From Adiantum capillus-veneris (Eukaryota > Streptophyta > Polypodiopsida > Polypodiales > Pteridaceae), in assembly GCA_014529385.2 (NCBI GenBank), contig CM043961.1:17414978-17478977 (forward strand): a DNA stretch of 64,000 nucleotides, written 5' to 3'. Below are positions 1-9,904 of the stretch, piece after piece; position 1 is the first letter of the stretch, and the number at the start of each line of letters is the position of its first letter. Under the pieces are notes generated by a model. That model did no database searches. It was not told where the DNA came from and was given only the letters and a program-made list of their open reading frames with translations. Made by a program: the position numbers and the translations under genes.

Positions 1-2150
1 TTTGACGACATCATTGTTTTCTCCAAGAATGAGACAGAACACAGAGATCATCTGCTTCAAGTCTTTCAGGCATTACGAGATCACACGTTAGTGATTAATG
101 CAAAGAAAAGTGAATTTTTCCTACTAGAGATACACTTTTTGGGACACATTGTGTCAGCAGCAGGAGTGCGAATGGACCCGGCCAAGATAGAGACTATCTG
201 TGATTGGCCCGATTTGAGGAATGTCCATGAAGTTAGAAGCTTCTTGGGACTGTGTTCGTACTACAGGCGGTTCATACGAAAGTTTGCAGAGGTTGCTTCC
301 CCTTTGCATACCTTGACACAGAAAGGAGTACCTTTTTCGTGGGACCAACAGAGGTGACTGCCTTTCGGACATTGAAAGAGAAATTGACTACGAGACCTAT
401 TTTGACTTTGCCGGAATTGCAGAAGTCATTTGAAGTATATTGTGATGCTTGTGGTCGTAGTCTGGGTGCGGTCTTGCTGCAAGAAAGCCATGTCATAGCT
501 TACGAGAGCCGTTTGTTCTCTAGGCCGGAGATGACAGCACAGATCTATGAGAAAGAGCTTTTGGCGGTTATCCATGCTCTTACTCAGTGGCGGCATTACC
601 TACTCGGAGCGGATTTTACTGTCTTTACAAACCATCAGAGTTTGCGCTACTTCTTATCACAGAAGCAGCTTTCGGAAAAGCAGATGCGGTGGGTGAACAT
701 CTTGTCACAGTTCCACTTCCAGATTGTCCATGTGCAGGGACAGAAGAATGTGGTGGCAGATGCTTTGTCTCGGAAATCGTTGGTTCTGGCTATTTCCGCG
801 ATACATCATAGGAGCTTCGAGGATATGGTCGATCAGTATGCCACAGTTACAGGTTTTGCAGATATTCTCACACGGATACGGGATGGGGAGACAGTAGCTG
901 GATACACCCTTCGGAAAGGCTACTTGATGAAAAAGACTATGTTGTGAGTTACACAGCCGTTGAGGGAAAAGGTTATGACTGATTGCCACTGTCCACCTTT
1001 TACGGGTCACCGCGGCATTGCTACCACCATGAAAGGGGTAGAGAGAGATTTCTTTTGGCGGAGACTGAAGAAGGATGTGGAAGAGTTTGTGCGCTGTTGC
1101 TTGGTATGCCAGAAGGTCAAGTTTGACAGGCATAAGGCACAGGGATTGTTCCAGCCTTTACCCATACCCACCTGCCCCTGGGAAAATATTGAAATGGATT
1201 TCATTTTTTTTAATCTCCCGAGAATACAGAATGATCACGATGATTTTCCGATTACATGGCACGCCTGAGACGATTGTCTCCGACAGAGACCCCAGATTTA
1301 TGAGTTTGTTTTGGAAGGCAATTTGGGAGAACATTGGCACGCGGTTGCAGTTCTCGTCATCGTTCCACTTGCAGACTGACGGGCAATTTGAGATTGCCAA
1401 TTCAGTGATTTTAGATTTATTGAAGTGTTGTATCTCACATCAGAAGACTCAATGGGAAAAGAACTTACCTTTGGTGGAATTGGCCTACAATAGCATGATA
1501 CACTCTTCGACGGGGAAGACGCTATGTGAGATTGTTGAAACTGCTGCGAAGGTTCCATCCTTCCTGAGCACGAAAGATTAGAAATTTGAAGCGGATGAAT
1601 ATTCGCGAGATTTGGATACGGCTTTTGCCAAGGTTCGCGAGACTTTGTAGGAGTCTCAAGAACGACAGAAAAAGGCAGCGGATCGCCATCGTCGCGACTG
1701 GAAACTGAAGGAGGATGATTGGGTGCTCTTACTTTTGAGAAGGCACGCCTAAGAAAGAAAAAGGGAAAGGAGAGGCTTTTTCCAAAGCTTAGTATGTGAT
1801 ACTACGGACCTTTCCAGATTACAGAAAAGATGAATGATATCTCCTTCCGATTGAAACTGCCAGATACTTGGAGGATTCACAATGCGTTGCATGTGAGTCT
1901 CTTGAAACCTGTTAAGGGTGATGTGCCTGATGATGGGGAGCCTGATGAGCAACCCAAAGTGGAAGAAAACGAAGAGATCCTTGTTCCTGAACTGATTTTG
2001 GCACATAACGATACGAAGAAAGGTAAAGTCCGAAGGCGGTTCTTGGTTAAGTTCAAGAACTTTCCTGCATTTGATGCGAAGTGTATGGAGGAGAGGACCT
2101 AGCAGATACTCCTCGGATTGTGAAACTTTACCTCGATGTTTTGGTTTAGC
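1..2150 (+). pseudogene. Ty3/gypsy chromovirus pol, 3' part (copy A)
   Basis: Remnant of a chromodomain Ty3/gypsy polyprotein, cut by the window start. It opens at the reverse transcriptase active-site box (FDDIIVFS), then the RT connection (FLGLCSYYRRFI), RNase H (FEVYCDACGRSLGAVLLQ, ending ADALSRK near 780), the integrase HHCC zinc region (HRGIATT...CCLVCQ, 1000-1110), integrase core and C-terminus (to ~1920) and a chromodomain trace (FLVKFKNFP, ~2040-2075). Against copy B at 3.3-6.6 kb it lacks about 95 bases of the integrase core near 1233, so the DRFSK segment is gone, and it has frameshifts and stops (948, 1579, 1650, 1749). One stop (1648-1650) is TAG where copy B reads CAG. It cannot encode active enzymes. 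Family assignment is secure. Confidence 0.9.
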
Positions 2151-2754
2151 ATAGTCTACTCCAAACGGAACCCAGAATTCAGCTTGGCCGGAGATCTGGT
2201 GCAGTGGGATGCACAAGAGGGGAGTTACTCCGCTCCTTTGTCAACAGATGCCTCGATTTTGATACTAAAGTCACTGATGTCTCTATGAGCTTCAGGGATA
2301 CTGAGAGCTGACAGTATTCTGCTGGATGACTTTATGAAATGGAATTCTTGATTATGATACTGATTTGTTCTTGACTTCTTGTGAATGCAGGAACTGATAG
2401 ACGAAATGACTGCAACATTTTGGTCTACTTGATCTCGAATAGACATGGTTGCAATAGGGGTTAGTCAATCGGACATCGATGAGGTCCCGATTGGACCTAG
2501 ATGTGATTGCTAGCTACATTGCCGATAAATCATGGTCCAAGATCCGAATGAATATTGAATGTCATGTGATGTCCTGTGATGTCTGGTGATGTCCTGTGAT
2601 GCCGTGTGATGTGACTGTCGATTTTGTACATGTGCTAGATGTGTGTTCCTAGTACGTAGGTACTAACAGTCAGTGTCTGCTAAGACGGTTTATGGCTTTT
2701 GTCGGTTTTGCAGGCGTAATCGCGGTCGATTACAATGCTTTCAAGAGGGGGGTA
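2151..2754 (+). other. gypsy copy A 3' noncoding region with polypurine tract
   Basis: Spacer between the chromodomain and LTR1, closely matched by 6642-7252 in copy B. It holds a short internal repeat of tgtgatgtcc-like decamers (2565-2615), with more units than in copy B, and ends in a purine-rich tract (tcaagagggggg, 2741-2752) directly before the LTR, as expected for plus-strand priming. Confidence 0.7.
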
Positions 2755-3266
2755 TGTCACAAAGTGATGACGTGGCGGACATCAGAAACCCTAATTTTTG
2801 CCAGAAACCCTAAATTCCGGAAATCGCGAAGGCGGATTATTTAAATTTTTTTTTTTTGAAAATGATGAGCGACGCGAATTTTGCTTTTGCTTTTTTTTTT
2901 AATATAAAAAAAAAGAGAAAAGACTCTCTAAGAGAGAGAGAGAACTGATGCTTTTGATTTTGAAAGCTTTTGGGGCTCTGCTTTTGGGCATCCCTTGTAA
3001 CCTTTAAATTAGTGGTGAGGGCCTCACTTCTCAGGGCATCTGGACGCAGAGTCTGAGAGTGAAACCCTAACCGCTCTCTTGTACTTTGATGATTGATTAA
3101 TATAAAAAGAAATACCGAAAGGGGCGCCAGTCTATGGGGCCAATATCTCTAGGCACGGAACTCCGCCGGGCCAGTGCAAATCTATTGTGATCTGTGAATT
3201 GTTTTGAAGTGGTTATTTGGTGCTGTCGCGGTTGATTCTTGACTTGGAGTGTCCAAGTCTGTTACA
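2755..3266 (+). repeat. gypsy LTR1, shared between copies A and B
   Basis: Long terminal repeat of about 512 bases starting TGTCAC after a polypurine tract and ending GTTACA, an imperfect inverted end pair. It aligns with 7253-7941 from end to end, and similarity stops exactly after GTTACA in both, which fixes the boundary. It holds a CT/GA-rich tract (2920-2942) and three CCCTAA motifs. It is simultaneously the 3' LTR of copy A and the sequence directly in front of copy B's protease, so it bridges two elements. Confidence 0.8.
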
Positions 3267-3321
3267 GTAGCTGAGGAACGTAGAAGAAAAGGCAAGATGA
3301 AAACAGGACTGGTTCCAGATT

Positions 3322-3948
3322 GTGTGGGTATCGATCCCAACACCATGGACTAGAGTACAGAACTTTTGCCGAGCTCGGGGCAAAGTGAAAGACCAAGAGG
3401 CTCTGATCTTCTCTAATGGAGGAGCCAAGGCCAACTTCATTTCACCGGAATTGGCGGCGCGGCTCGGGATCACTCCCGATCAGATGGGACCTCTTAAGGA
3501 GGCTGTTCTAGTGGCACCCGACAGGGACGTAGCCATTACACCTGTCATTGACAAACTTCGGTTGCATTGTCAGGGGTATTTGGGGCATGAGGACTTTTTT
3601 ATAATGCCTTTGGAAGGTTGTGATGTTCTCTTAGGGATTCCCTGGTGTCACAAGAACAACGTCATGGTCGATTATCGGGCAAGGAAAGCGACATTGACAG
3701 AGAAGGACATAACTTTTGTACTTGACATTAAACTGAAGGGCGAGTCTGTCCCTATTGTATCGGCTTTGGCCATTTCTAAATTAATGAAATCCAGTCTGTT
3801 TGTTTACTCGATCTTTATGAAAGAATTGAGTGATAAGGATAGGACAAGTATGTCTAAACTTGATAAAGAACGCCAAGGTTTTTCCCACTCTCAAGACGAT
3901 GGCTTCTTAGAGGGCCTACCAATGCGAGTTACCACCTGCTCGTCCTGA
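3322..3948 (+). pseudogene. gypsy copy B retropepsin-like protease region
   Basis: A 208-codon open frame. The usual LIDSGAxxNFIS active site is altered: the frame reads ALIFSNGGAKANFIS at residues ~28-42, so the catalytic Asp is absent. It is followed by ELAARLGI and the second conserved protease strand (DVLLGIPWC). The sequence continues out of frame into the RT lead-in (PPYCVSRAQ, ~3990-4020). The first codons may be borrowed spacer rather than true protein. The protease identity is clear from the two conserved blocks; activity is not expected. Confidence 0.75.
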
Positions 3949-5245
3949 AGATCATACCATTGATTTGATACCTGGAAGCACACCACCGAACCGGCCACCT
4001 TACTGTGTGAGCCGAGCCCAGAATGAAGAGATTATAAACCAAGTTAAAGACCTCTTGGAAAAGAGTCTTGTTCTACTTCACCGTATTGCTCTCGAGTGTT
4101 GTTTGTTTTGAAGAAAGACGGATCTTGGAGAATGTGCATCGACTATAGATCTGTTAACAAAATCACCATCAAGAACAGATTTCCGATTCCTAGGATGGAT
4201 GATATACTCGACAGATTACAAGGATCCGCGTGCTTTAGCAAGATTGATTTGAAGAGTGGATATCATCAGATCAGAATCGCGCCGAAAGACATCTACAAGA
4301 CAACTTGTCGGACGACTTTTGGGTTATTTGAGTTTTTGGTGATGCCTTTTGGCTTAACCAATACTCCTGCGATATTTAACCGGATGATGGATAGGATTTT
4401 TCGAGAGTAAAGGCTTTTTGTTGGCACTTTCTTTGACGATATCATTGTTTTCTCCAAGAATGAGGAAGAACACAGAGATCATCTGCTTCAGGTCTTTCAG
4501 GCATTGCGAGATCACAAGTTAGTGATTAATGCAAAGAAAAGTGAATATTTCCTACCAGAGATACACTCTTTGGGACACATTGTCTCAGCAGCGGGAGTGC
4601 AAATGGATCTGGCCAAGATAGCGACTATCCGTGATTGGCCTGATTTGAGGAATGTCCATGAAGTTAGAAGCTTCTTGGGACTGTGTTCGTACTACAGGCG
4701 GTTCATTCGAAAGTTTGTAGAGGTTGCTTCCCCTTTGCATATCTTGACATAGAAAGGAGTCCCTTTCTCGTGGGGATCCACAACGGTGACTGCCTTTCAG
4801 ACATTGAAAGAGAAATTGACTACGGGACGAATTTTGACTTTGTCGGACTCGCAGATGTCATTTGAAGTATATTGTGATGCTTGTGGTCATAGTTTGGGTG
4901 CAGTCTTAATGCAAGAAGGCCATGTCATTGCTTACGAGAGCCGATTGTTCTCAAGGCCGGAAATGACAGCACAGATTTATGAGTAAGAGCTTTTGGCGGT
5001 TATCCATGCTCTTACACAGTGGCGACATTACCTACTCGAAGCGGATTTTACTGTCTTTATAGACCATCAGAGTTTGCGCTACTTCTTGTCACAGAAGCAG
5101 CTTTCGGAAAAGCAGATGCGGTGGGCGAACATCTTGTCACAGTTTCTCTTTCAGATTGTCCACGAACAGGGATAGAAGAATGCGGTGGCAGATGCTTTGT
5201 CTCGGAAGCCCTTGGTTCTGGCTACTTCCGCGATATATCATAGGA
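3949..5245 (+). pseudogene. gypsy copy B reverse transcriptase and RNase H
   Basis: RT fingers and palm are open from 4096 to 4410 ([42 protein letters not shown]). A TAA at 4408 precedes the FFDDIIVFS catalytic box (~4429-4455), which remains in frame, followed by the SLGHIVS and FLGLCSYYRRF blocks. RNase H follows (FEVYCDACGHSLGAVL, YEKELLAV, ADALSRK). Further in-frame stops are near 4752, 4986 and 5175. Comparison with copy A shows the sense codon at each of the last three sites: CAG, AAA and CAG. RT/RH active-site residues persist but the frame is dead. Confidence 0.85.
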
Positions 5246-6428
5246 GCTTCGAGGATATGGTCGACCAGTATGCCACAGATACAGATTTTGCAGACGTTTT
5301 CACACGGATATGGGATGGGGAGACAGTAGCGGGATATTCCATTCGGGATGGCTACTTGATGAGAAAAACGATGTTGTGCGTTACACAGTCGTTGAGGAAA
5401 AAGGTTATGATTGAATGCCATTGTCCAACTTTTACAGGTCACCGCGGCATTGCTACCACCATGAAAGGGGTAGAGACTCAAGAAGGATGTGGAAGAGTTT
5501 GTGCGTAGTTGCTTAGTATGCCAGAAGGTCAATTTTGACATGCATAAAGCATAGGGATTGTTACAGCCTTTACCCATACCCACCCGCCATTGGGAAAGTA
5601 TTGCAATGGATTTCATTTTTGATCTCTCGAGAACACAGAGTGGTCACGATGGTATCTGGACTGTTATTGACAGATTTAGCAAACACGCTCATTTCATTCT
5701 AGTGAAGAAAACAGTCAAGCCGGATCACTTATCGAGACTGTTTGTGGCCGAGATCTTCAGATTACATGGCATGCCTGAGACGATTGTCTCTGACAGGGAC
5801 CCCAGATCTACGTGTTTGTTTTGGAAGGCAATTTGGGAAAACATTGGCACGCGGTTGCAGTTCTCGTCATCGTTCCACCCGTAGACTGACGGGCAATCTG
5901 AGATTGCCAATTCAGTGGTTCTAGATTTATTGAAGTCTTATATCTTGGATCAGAAGACTCAATGGGAAAAGGACCTACCATTGGTGGAATTTGCCTACAA
6001 TAACACGATATACTCTTCGGCGGGGAAGGTGTCATTTTAGATTGTTGAAGGTGCTGCGAAGGTTCCACCCCTCCTAAGCACCAAAGATAAAATTTTTGAA
6101 GCAGATGAATATACGCGAGACTTAGATACGGCTTTTACTAAAGTTCGCGAGTCTTTGCAGAAATCTCAAGAGCGACAGAAAAAGGCAGCGGATCGCCGTC
6201 GTCACAACTTGAAATTGAAGAAGGATGATTGGGTGCTCTTACGTTTTGAGAAGGCACGCTTGAGAAAGAAAAAAGGAGAGGAGAGGCTTTTCCCAAAGCT
6301 TAGTATGCGATACTACGGACCTTTCCAGATCTCTGAAAAGATAAATGATGTCTCCTTCCGACTGAAACTGCCCGACACTTGGAGGATTCACAATGCATTC
6401 CATGTGAGTCTCTTGAAACCTTTTAAAG
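5246..6428 (+). pseudogene. gypsy copy B integrase
   Basis: Integrase with HHCC zinc region (CHCPTFTGHRG, with a local ~30-base deletion after GVE, ~5475), a DDE core (MDFIFDLS, DRFSKHAHFI, VSDRDPR, TDGQSE) and a C-terminal GPF-type module (YYGPFQISEKIND, HNAFHVSLLKPF). All three acidic residues of the DDE triad can be seen. Stops: the codon before TDGQ is TAG where copy A has CAG (5883), and another TAG sits at ~6038. The C-terminal part is open at 6155-6457. Confidence 0.8.
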
Positions 6429-6641
6429 GTGATGTGCCTGATGATGGGGGAGCCTGATGAGCAACCCGAAGTGGAAGAAAACGAGGAGATCCTTGTTCCT
6501 GAACAGATTTTGGAACATAAGGATACAAAGAATAAAGGTAAAGTCCGAAGGTGGTTCTTGGTTAAGTTCAAGAACTATCCTACATTGGATGCGAAGTGGG
6601 TGGAGGAGGAGGACCTAGCAGATACTCTCCTTGGATTGTGA
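6429..6641 (+). pseudogene. gypsy copy B chromodomain
   Basis: A 70-codon frame with an acidic linker, then a recognisable chromodomain (FLVKFKNYP, KWVEEEDLA, residues ~45-65). Chromodomains in chromovirus integrases are thought to steer insertion to modified chromatin. It is separated from the integrase C-terminus by a +1 shift at a G run (ggggg, 6446-6450). It is intact enough to classify copies A and B as chromoviruses. Confidence 0.8.
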
Positions 6642-7252
6642 AACTTTACCTCGAGGCTTTTGGTGTAGCATAGTCTACTCCAAATGGAACCCATAATTCA
6701 GCTTGGCCGGAGATTTGGTGCAGTAGGATGCACAAGAGGGGAGTCACTCCGCTCCTTTGTCAATAGATGCCTCGATTTTGATACTAGAGTCACTGATGTC
6801 TCTTTGGGCTTCAGGGATATTGAGAGCTGACAGTATTTTGTTGGATGACTTTATGAAATGGAATTCCTGAATATGATACTGATTTGTTCTTGACTTCTTT
6901 TTAAGTGCAGGAACTGATAGACGAAATGATTGCAGCATTTTGGTCTACCTCATCTTGAATAGACATGGTTGCAATAGGGGTTAGTCAATCGGACATCGAT
7001 GAGGTCCCGACTGGATCTAGATGCGATTGCTAGCTACATTGCCGATAAATCATGGTCTAAGATCCGAATGAATGTTGAATGTCATGTGATGTCCTGTGAT
7101 GTTGTGCGATGTGACTGTCGATTGATACATTTGCTAGATGTGTGCTCCTAGTACATAGGTACTAACAGTCAATGTCTGCTAAGACGGTTTATGGCCTTTG
7201 TCTGTTTTGTAGGCGTAATCGAGGGCGATTACAATACTTTCAAGAGGGGGGG

Positions 7253-7941
7253 TGTCACAAAGTGATGACGTGGTTGCCCGAGAGCATTCTGGGAACCCTA
7301 ATTCTAACTGCTGCTGAAAACCCTAATTCTGGAAACCCTAACCCTAAAACCTGCAAACCCTAAAACTTGCCAAAAACCCTAAAACTGCAGAATCCCTAAC
7401 CCTAACCCTAATGGCAGCAGGGCAAAACCCGGAAAGTGCGGAAGCATGACACGTGGCACCGTACGCAGAATCCCGCTTTTTGCGGTGTGAATTACGTGTT
7501 GATTGACGGTAGCTTTTGACATTGCTTTTCTCTACGCAATTATCACAGAGAGAGAGAAAGAAACTTTGCTTTATTTTGGAAGCTCAAGAGAGCTTGTGAG
7601 AGAAAGAGCTTCTGCTTTATTTTTAGGCTTTTGATTTTGAGCTTTTGGGGCTCTGCTTTTGGCATCCCTTGTAAAATAAATAAGTGGATTGGGCTCCCAC
7701 TCTGCAGAGCATGTGGACGCAGAGTCTGAGAGTGAGACCCAACCACTCTTGTACTTTGAACAATGATTAATACAAAAAGAAATATCGAAAGGGGCGCCAT
7801 TCTTTGGGGCCAATATCTCTATGCACGGAACTCCGTCGGGCCAATGCAAATCTATTGTGAACTGTGAACTGTTTTGAATTGGTTATTTGGTGCTGTCGCG
7901 ATTGATTCTTGAAGTGTCCAAGTCTGTCCAGGTCTGTTACA
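7253..7941 (+). repeat. gypsy LTR2
   Basis: LTR of about 689 bases, TGTCAC...GTTACA, of the same family as LTR1 but ~180 bases longer because of a CCCTAA-rich expansion (7291-7412) and other insertions in its 5' third. The 3' half is nearly the same in the two copies (same ggggcgcca, atctctatgcacgg and ggtgctgtcgcg blocks). It follows a polypurine tract (7240-7250), so it is the 3' LTR of copy B; it also directly precedes a gypsy gag remnant. Confidence 0.8.
7291..7412 (+). repeat. telo-box (CCCTAA) cluster inside LTR2
   Basis: Nine CCCTAA units in ~120 bases, several in the AAACCCTAA form, with one run of three adjacent units (7394-7411). LTR1 has only two units at the matching place. Plant telo-boxes are bound by TRB-type proteins and are common in promoters; that this LTR uses them is inference. 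Confidence 0.7.
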
Positions 7942-8810
7942 CGTATGGATACTCTTATTATCCGTACTTGGGAGACACGCCTAACCAATCGAAAGATTTC
8001 AAGGATGGCGGCTCGGCAGTCAAATTTTCCACCTTTTCTGAGATGGAAGATCAGAAGAAAGCATTGCGGGTTCTACAACAATTGGACAACATCTCTGCTT
8101 TGGGGAACTTTACAAAAAAATCGAAGATTTCTCGATCAGCGGGATTTCTTTAAGATATTGCGATGCAATGGTGGAGTTCAATCGCGAAGCAACTGCATGT
8201 TCCAAGGACCTGTGAAGCTTTTAAGACTATTTTCATGTACTTATATGACTTCTGTCTTTGAAGTTCGGATCTTGGCAGAATGGGGAGATTTAAAATGCTT
8301 GCCACAGAGACCATGGACGATTATAACTAAAGGTTTCTCGATGTCTACCTTCCGGTGTCCTTCTTTAAGTTCATTTCCTTGGAGTACCAGTGTGAGTGAT
8401 ACACCATTGGACTACCATCAGTGTTGCAAGAATATTGTCTATCCAAGCAAGTCTCAACCATGCAAGAACTTATGGGCCATGCCGCGGTCGGCTACAAATT
8501 GATGAAGGAAAGTTGGAGTTTACCACAGAACGAACTCCGACCACTATCCAAAACTCTTGGCAACAACGAACAAACTCTCGGGAGTCTTGGTCGGCTAAAA
8601 ACTGATGAAGGAAAGTTGGAGTTTACCACAAAACTAACTCCGGCCACTATCCAAAACTCTCGGCAACAATGAACAAATTCTCGGGAGTCTCGTAAAACCC
8701 AACCTCAAAGGCCTCATCTGACATTGCGTCAACGAGAAACCCTTTTACAAGAAGGGCTATGCTTTGAATGTTTTCTAACAGGGCATACTTTCACTACAGG
8801 TGCTGAGTGA
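7942..8810 (+). pseudogene. gypsy gag remnant with damaged zinc knuckle
   Basis: Directly after LTR2 a frame reads like gypsy gag: LQQLDNISALGNFT near 8076-8120, then (after a one-base shift at ~8150) AMQWWSSIAKQL, EAFKTIF, TMDDYN, FLDVYLPVSFFK and LMGHAAVGYKLM, broken by stops near 8261, 8328 and 8400. About 250 bases on, GLCFECFLTGHTFTTG (~8755-8800) is a CX2CX4HX4C zinc knuckle whose last Cys has become Gly. The order WW-motif, gag core, zinc knuckle is that of gypsy gag. Either this is the 5' end of a third LTR-linked copy or a displaced piece. Identification is by motif only. Confidence 0.6.
8488..8693 (+). repeat. two-copy 103-bp tandem duplication
   Basis: The block beginning tcggctacaaattgatgaag (8488) recurs as tcggctaaaaactgatgaag (8591) with the same spacing (103 bases) through gatgaagg, gtttaccaca and atccaaaactct. 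It lies in the gag remnant and is not a multiple of three, so it also breaks the frame. Confidence 0.8.
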
Positions 8811-9904
8811 ACTTGGACGTCTTTAGCCCATGACATAAAGATCTTTAGGGCCACCTTCAGCTAAGAGAGCTAGACCTACTATTGGACTAGTTCGTTGGCA
8901 TACGCCTTGAAAGTACAAATGAATTGCGTCGAGCATATGGCAAAGTCAACGGTTTGAAAGCCCCTTATTTTCTTTGACCTCGGAGCTACAAAGAATTCAT
9001 CCAAAATTCCGGAAGCAGATGCACTTTGATTATGATGCAGAGGGTGGAGAAATTGGTCACTTGGGCCCCATCGGACGGGGTCCCAAAAGTTGGTGGGAAC
9101 TCTTTTTTAAAATAGGCCGTTGGGCAAGATTTTGCAAGTTGGTAAAACTTGTTCTATTGCTTCTGCTTCTTTTGCTGCTTCTTCTGTTAGGGTTTAGGCC
9201 GCTCGGCCAAGGTTTGCAAGTCGGTTAGCTCTTCAGTGGCTTGACACGTCAATGGTTTGTGACACAACACTATAGATCTTTATTGTGCAAAATTTGGAGC
9301 AATGCATCAAAAATTGATACAACGTGTTTTGGGAAATTTTGAAATTTTGCCAAATTTCAGGGATATTTTGGTCAATTTCCCTGGTTTTTTTTACGAAGTG
9401 CTTAAAATCACAAAAATAATGTGATATCTATCTTCAACTTCTGCTCCAAAAGCATTAAAAGTCCACTGCTTTCATTAATAGTCGTCCAAAAGATACCCCA
9501 GTGCTGAAAACCAGCCATTGCAGCAGATTCCATACTCTGTTATGGGCTAAAAGCTAATTGGGACTCTTTTTTGGGCAGCAGGTCTCAGACCAAGCCGTCC
9601 TCTTCTGTTCAAGTCAAGGTTCTACTCTGTCCTTTCTGGTTTGGTGAGGCCACATCACCACTTTATGACAGACAATAGTATATAATTTAACTTAGGTCTC
9701 AAAAAGTTTTCAAAAGTCCAAGAACATGTAGAGAAAGACCATAATAAGGGGCATCCTTTAACATCTTGAATGTAGGCACGGAGAGTAAACCATTGGTTTC
9801 AAAACAAGGCATGGGCAGGATGCCTTGTTTTATTTGAGAAATCATAATTCGGCTTGGTTTTTGATTGTCCTAGAATGTCTTATAGTGGCTCATGTTTACA
9901 ACAG
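8811..9904. other. No gene recognised; probable NAA15 intron sequence
   Basis: Gag-like sequence fades out by ~9000. A plus frame at 9132-9225 gives a leucine run from a ctt/ctg repeat and is not credible as protein. From 9290 to 9904 the DNA is AT-rich with no open frame matching the NAA15 segment expected upstream. It ends with a 3' splice site (tttacaacag) in front of the first visible NAA15 exon. Confidence 0.5.

Larger units (their letters stand above)
3267..7252 (+). mobile_element. Ty3/gypsy chromovirus copy B, gag-less, between LTR1 and LTR2
   Basis: Internal region of a chromovirus lying between two LTRs of one family. The order is protease, RT, RNase H, integrase, chromodomain, as in chromoviruses. 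No gag lies between LTR1 and the protease: only about 55 bases separate the LTR end from the protease-bearing frame, and I see no tRNA primer site. A gag piece of a gypsy element lies instead just beyond LTR2. The element is non-functional, with many stops in the conserved frame. Confidence 0.8.

Noticed and set aside
3216-3236. tggtgctgtcgcggttgatt as a gypsy primer binding site
   Set aside because: It begins like a PBS, but the match between LTR1 and LTR2 continues ~50 bases beyond it and ends at GTTACA, so it lies inside the LTR. I could not assign it to a known tRNA.
7291-7412. CCCTAA cluster as a true telomere or chromosome end
   Set aside because: Only nine mostly dispersed units inside an LTR, with element DNA continuing on both sides.
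7909-8502. 197-codon open frame after LTR2 as a gene
   Set aside because: It is a shadow of the gag frame; the gag motifs lie in the other frames.
9132-9225. Leucine-run frame as a signal-anchor peptide
   Set aside because: It comes from a ctt/ctg simple repeat with no other support.
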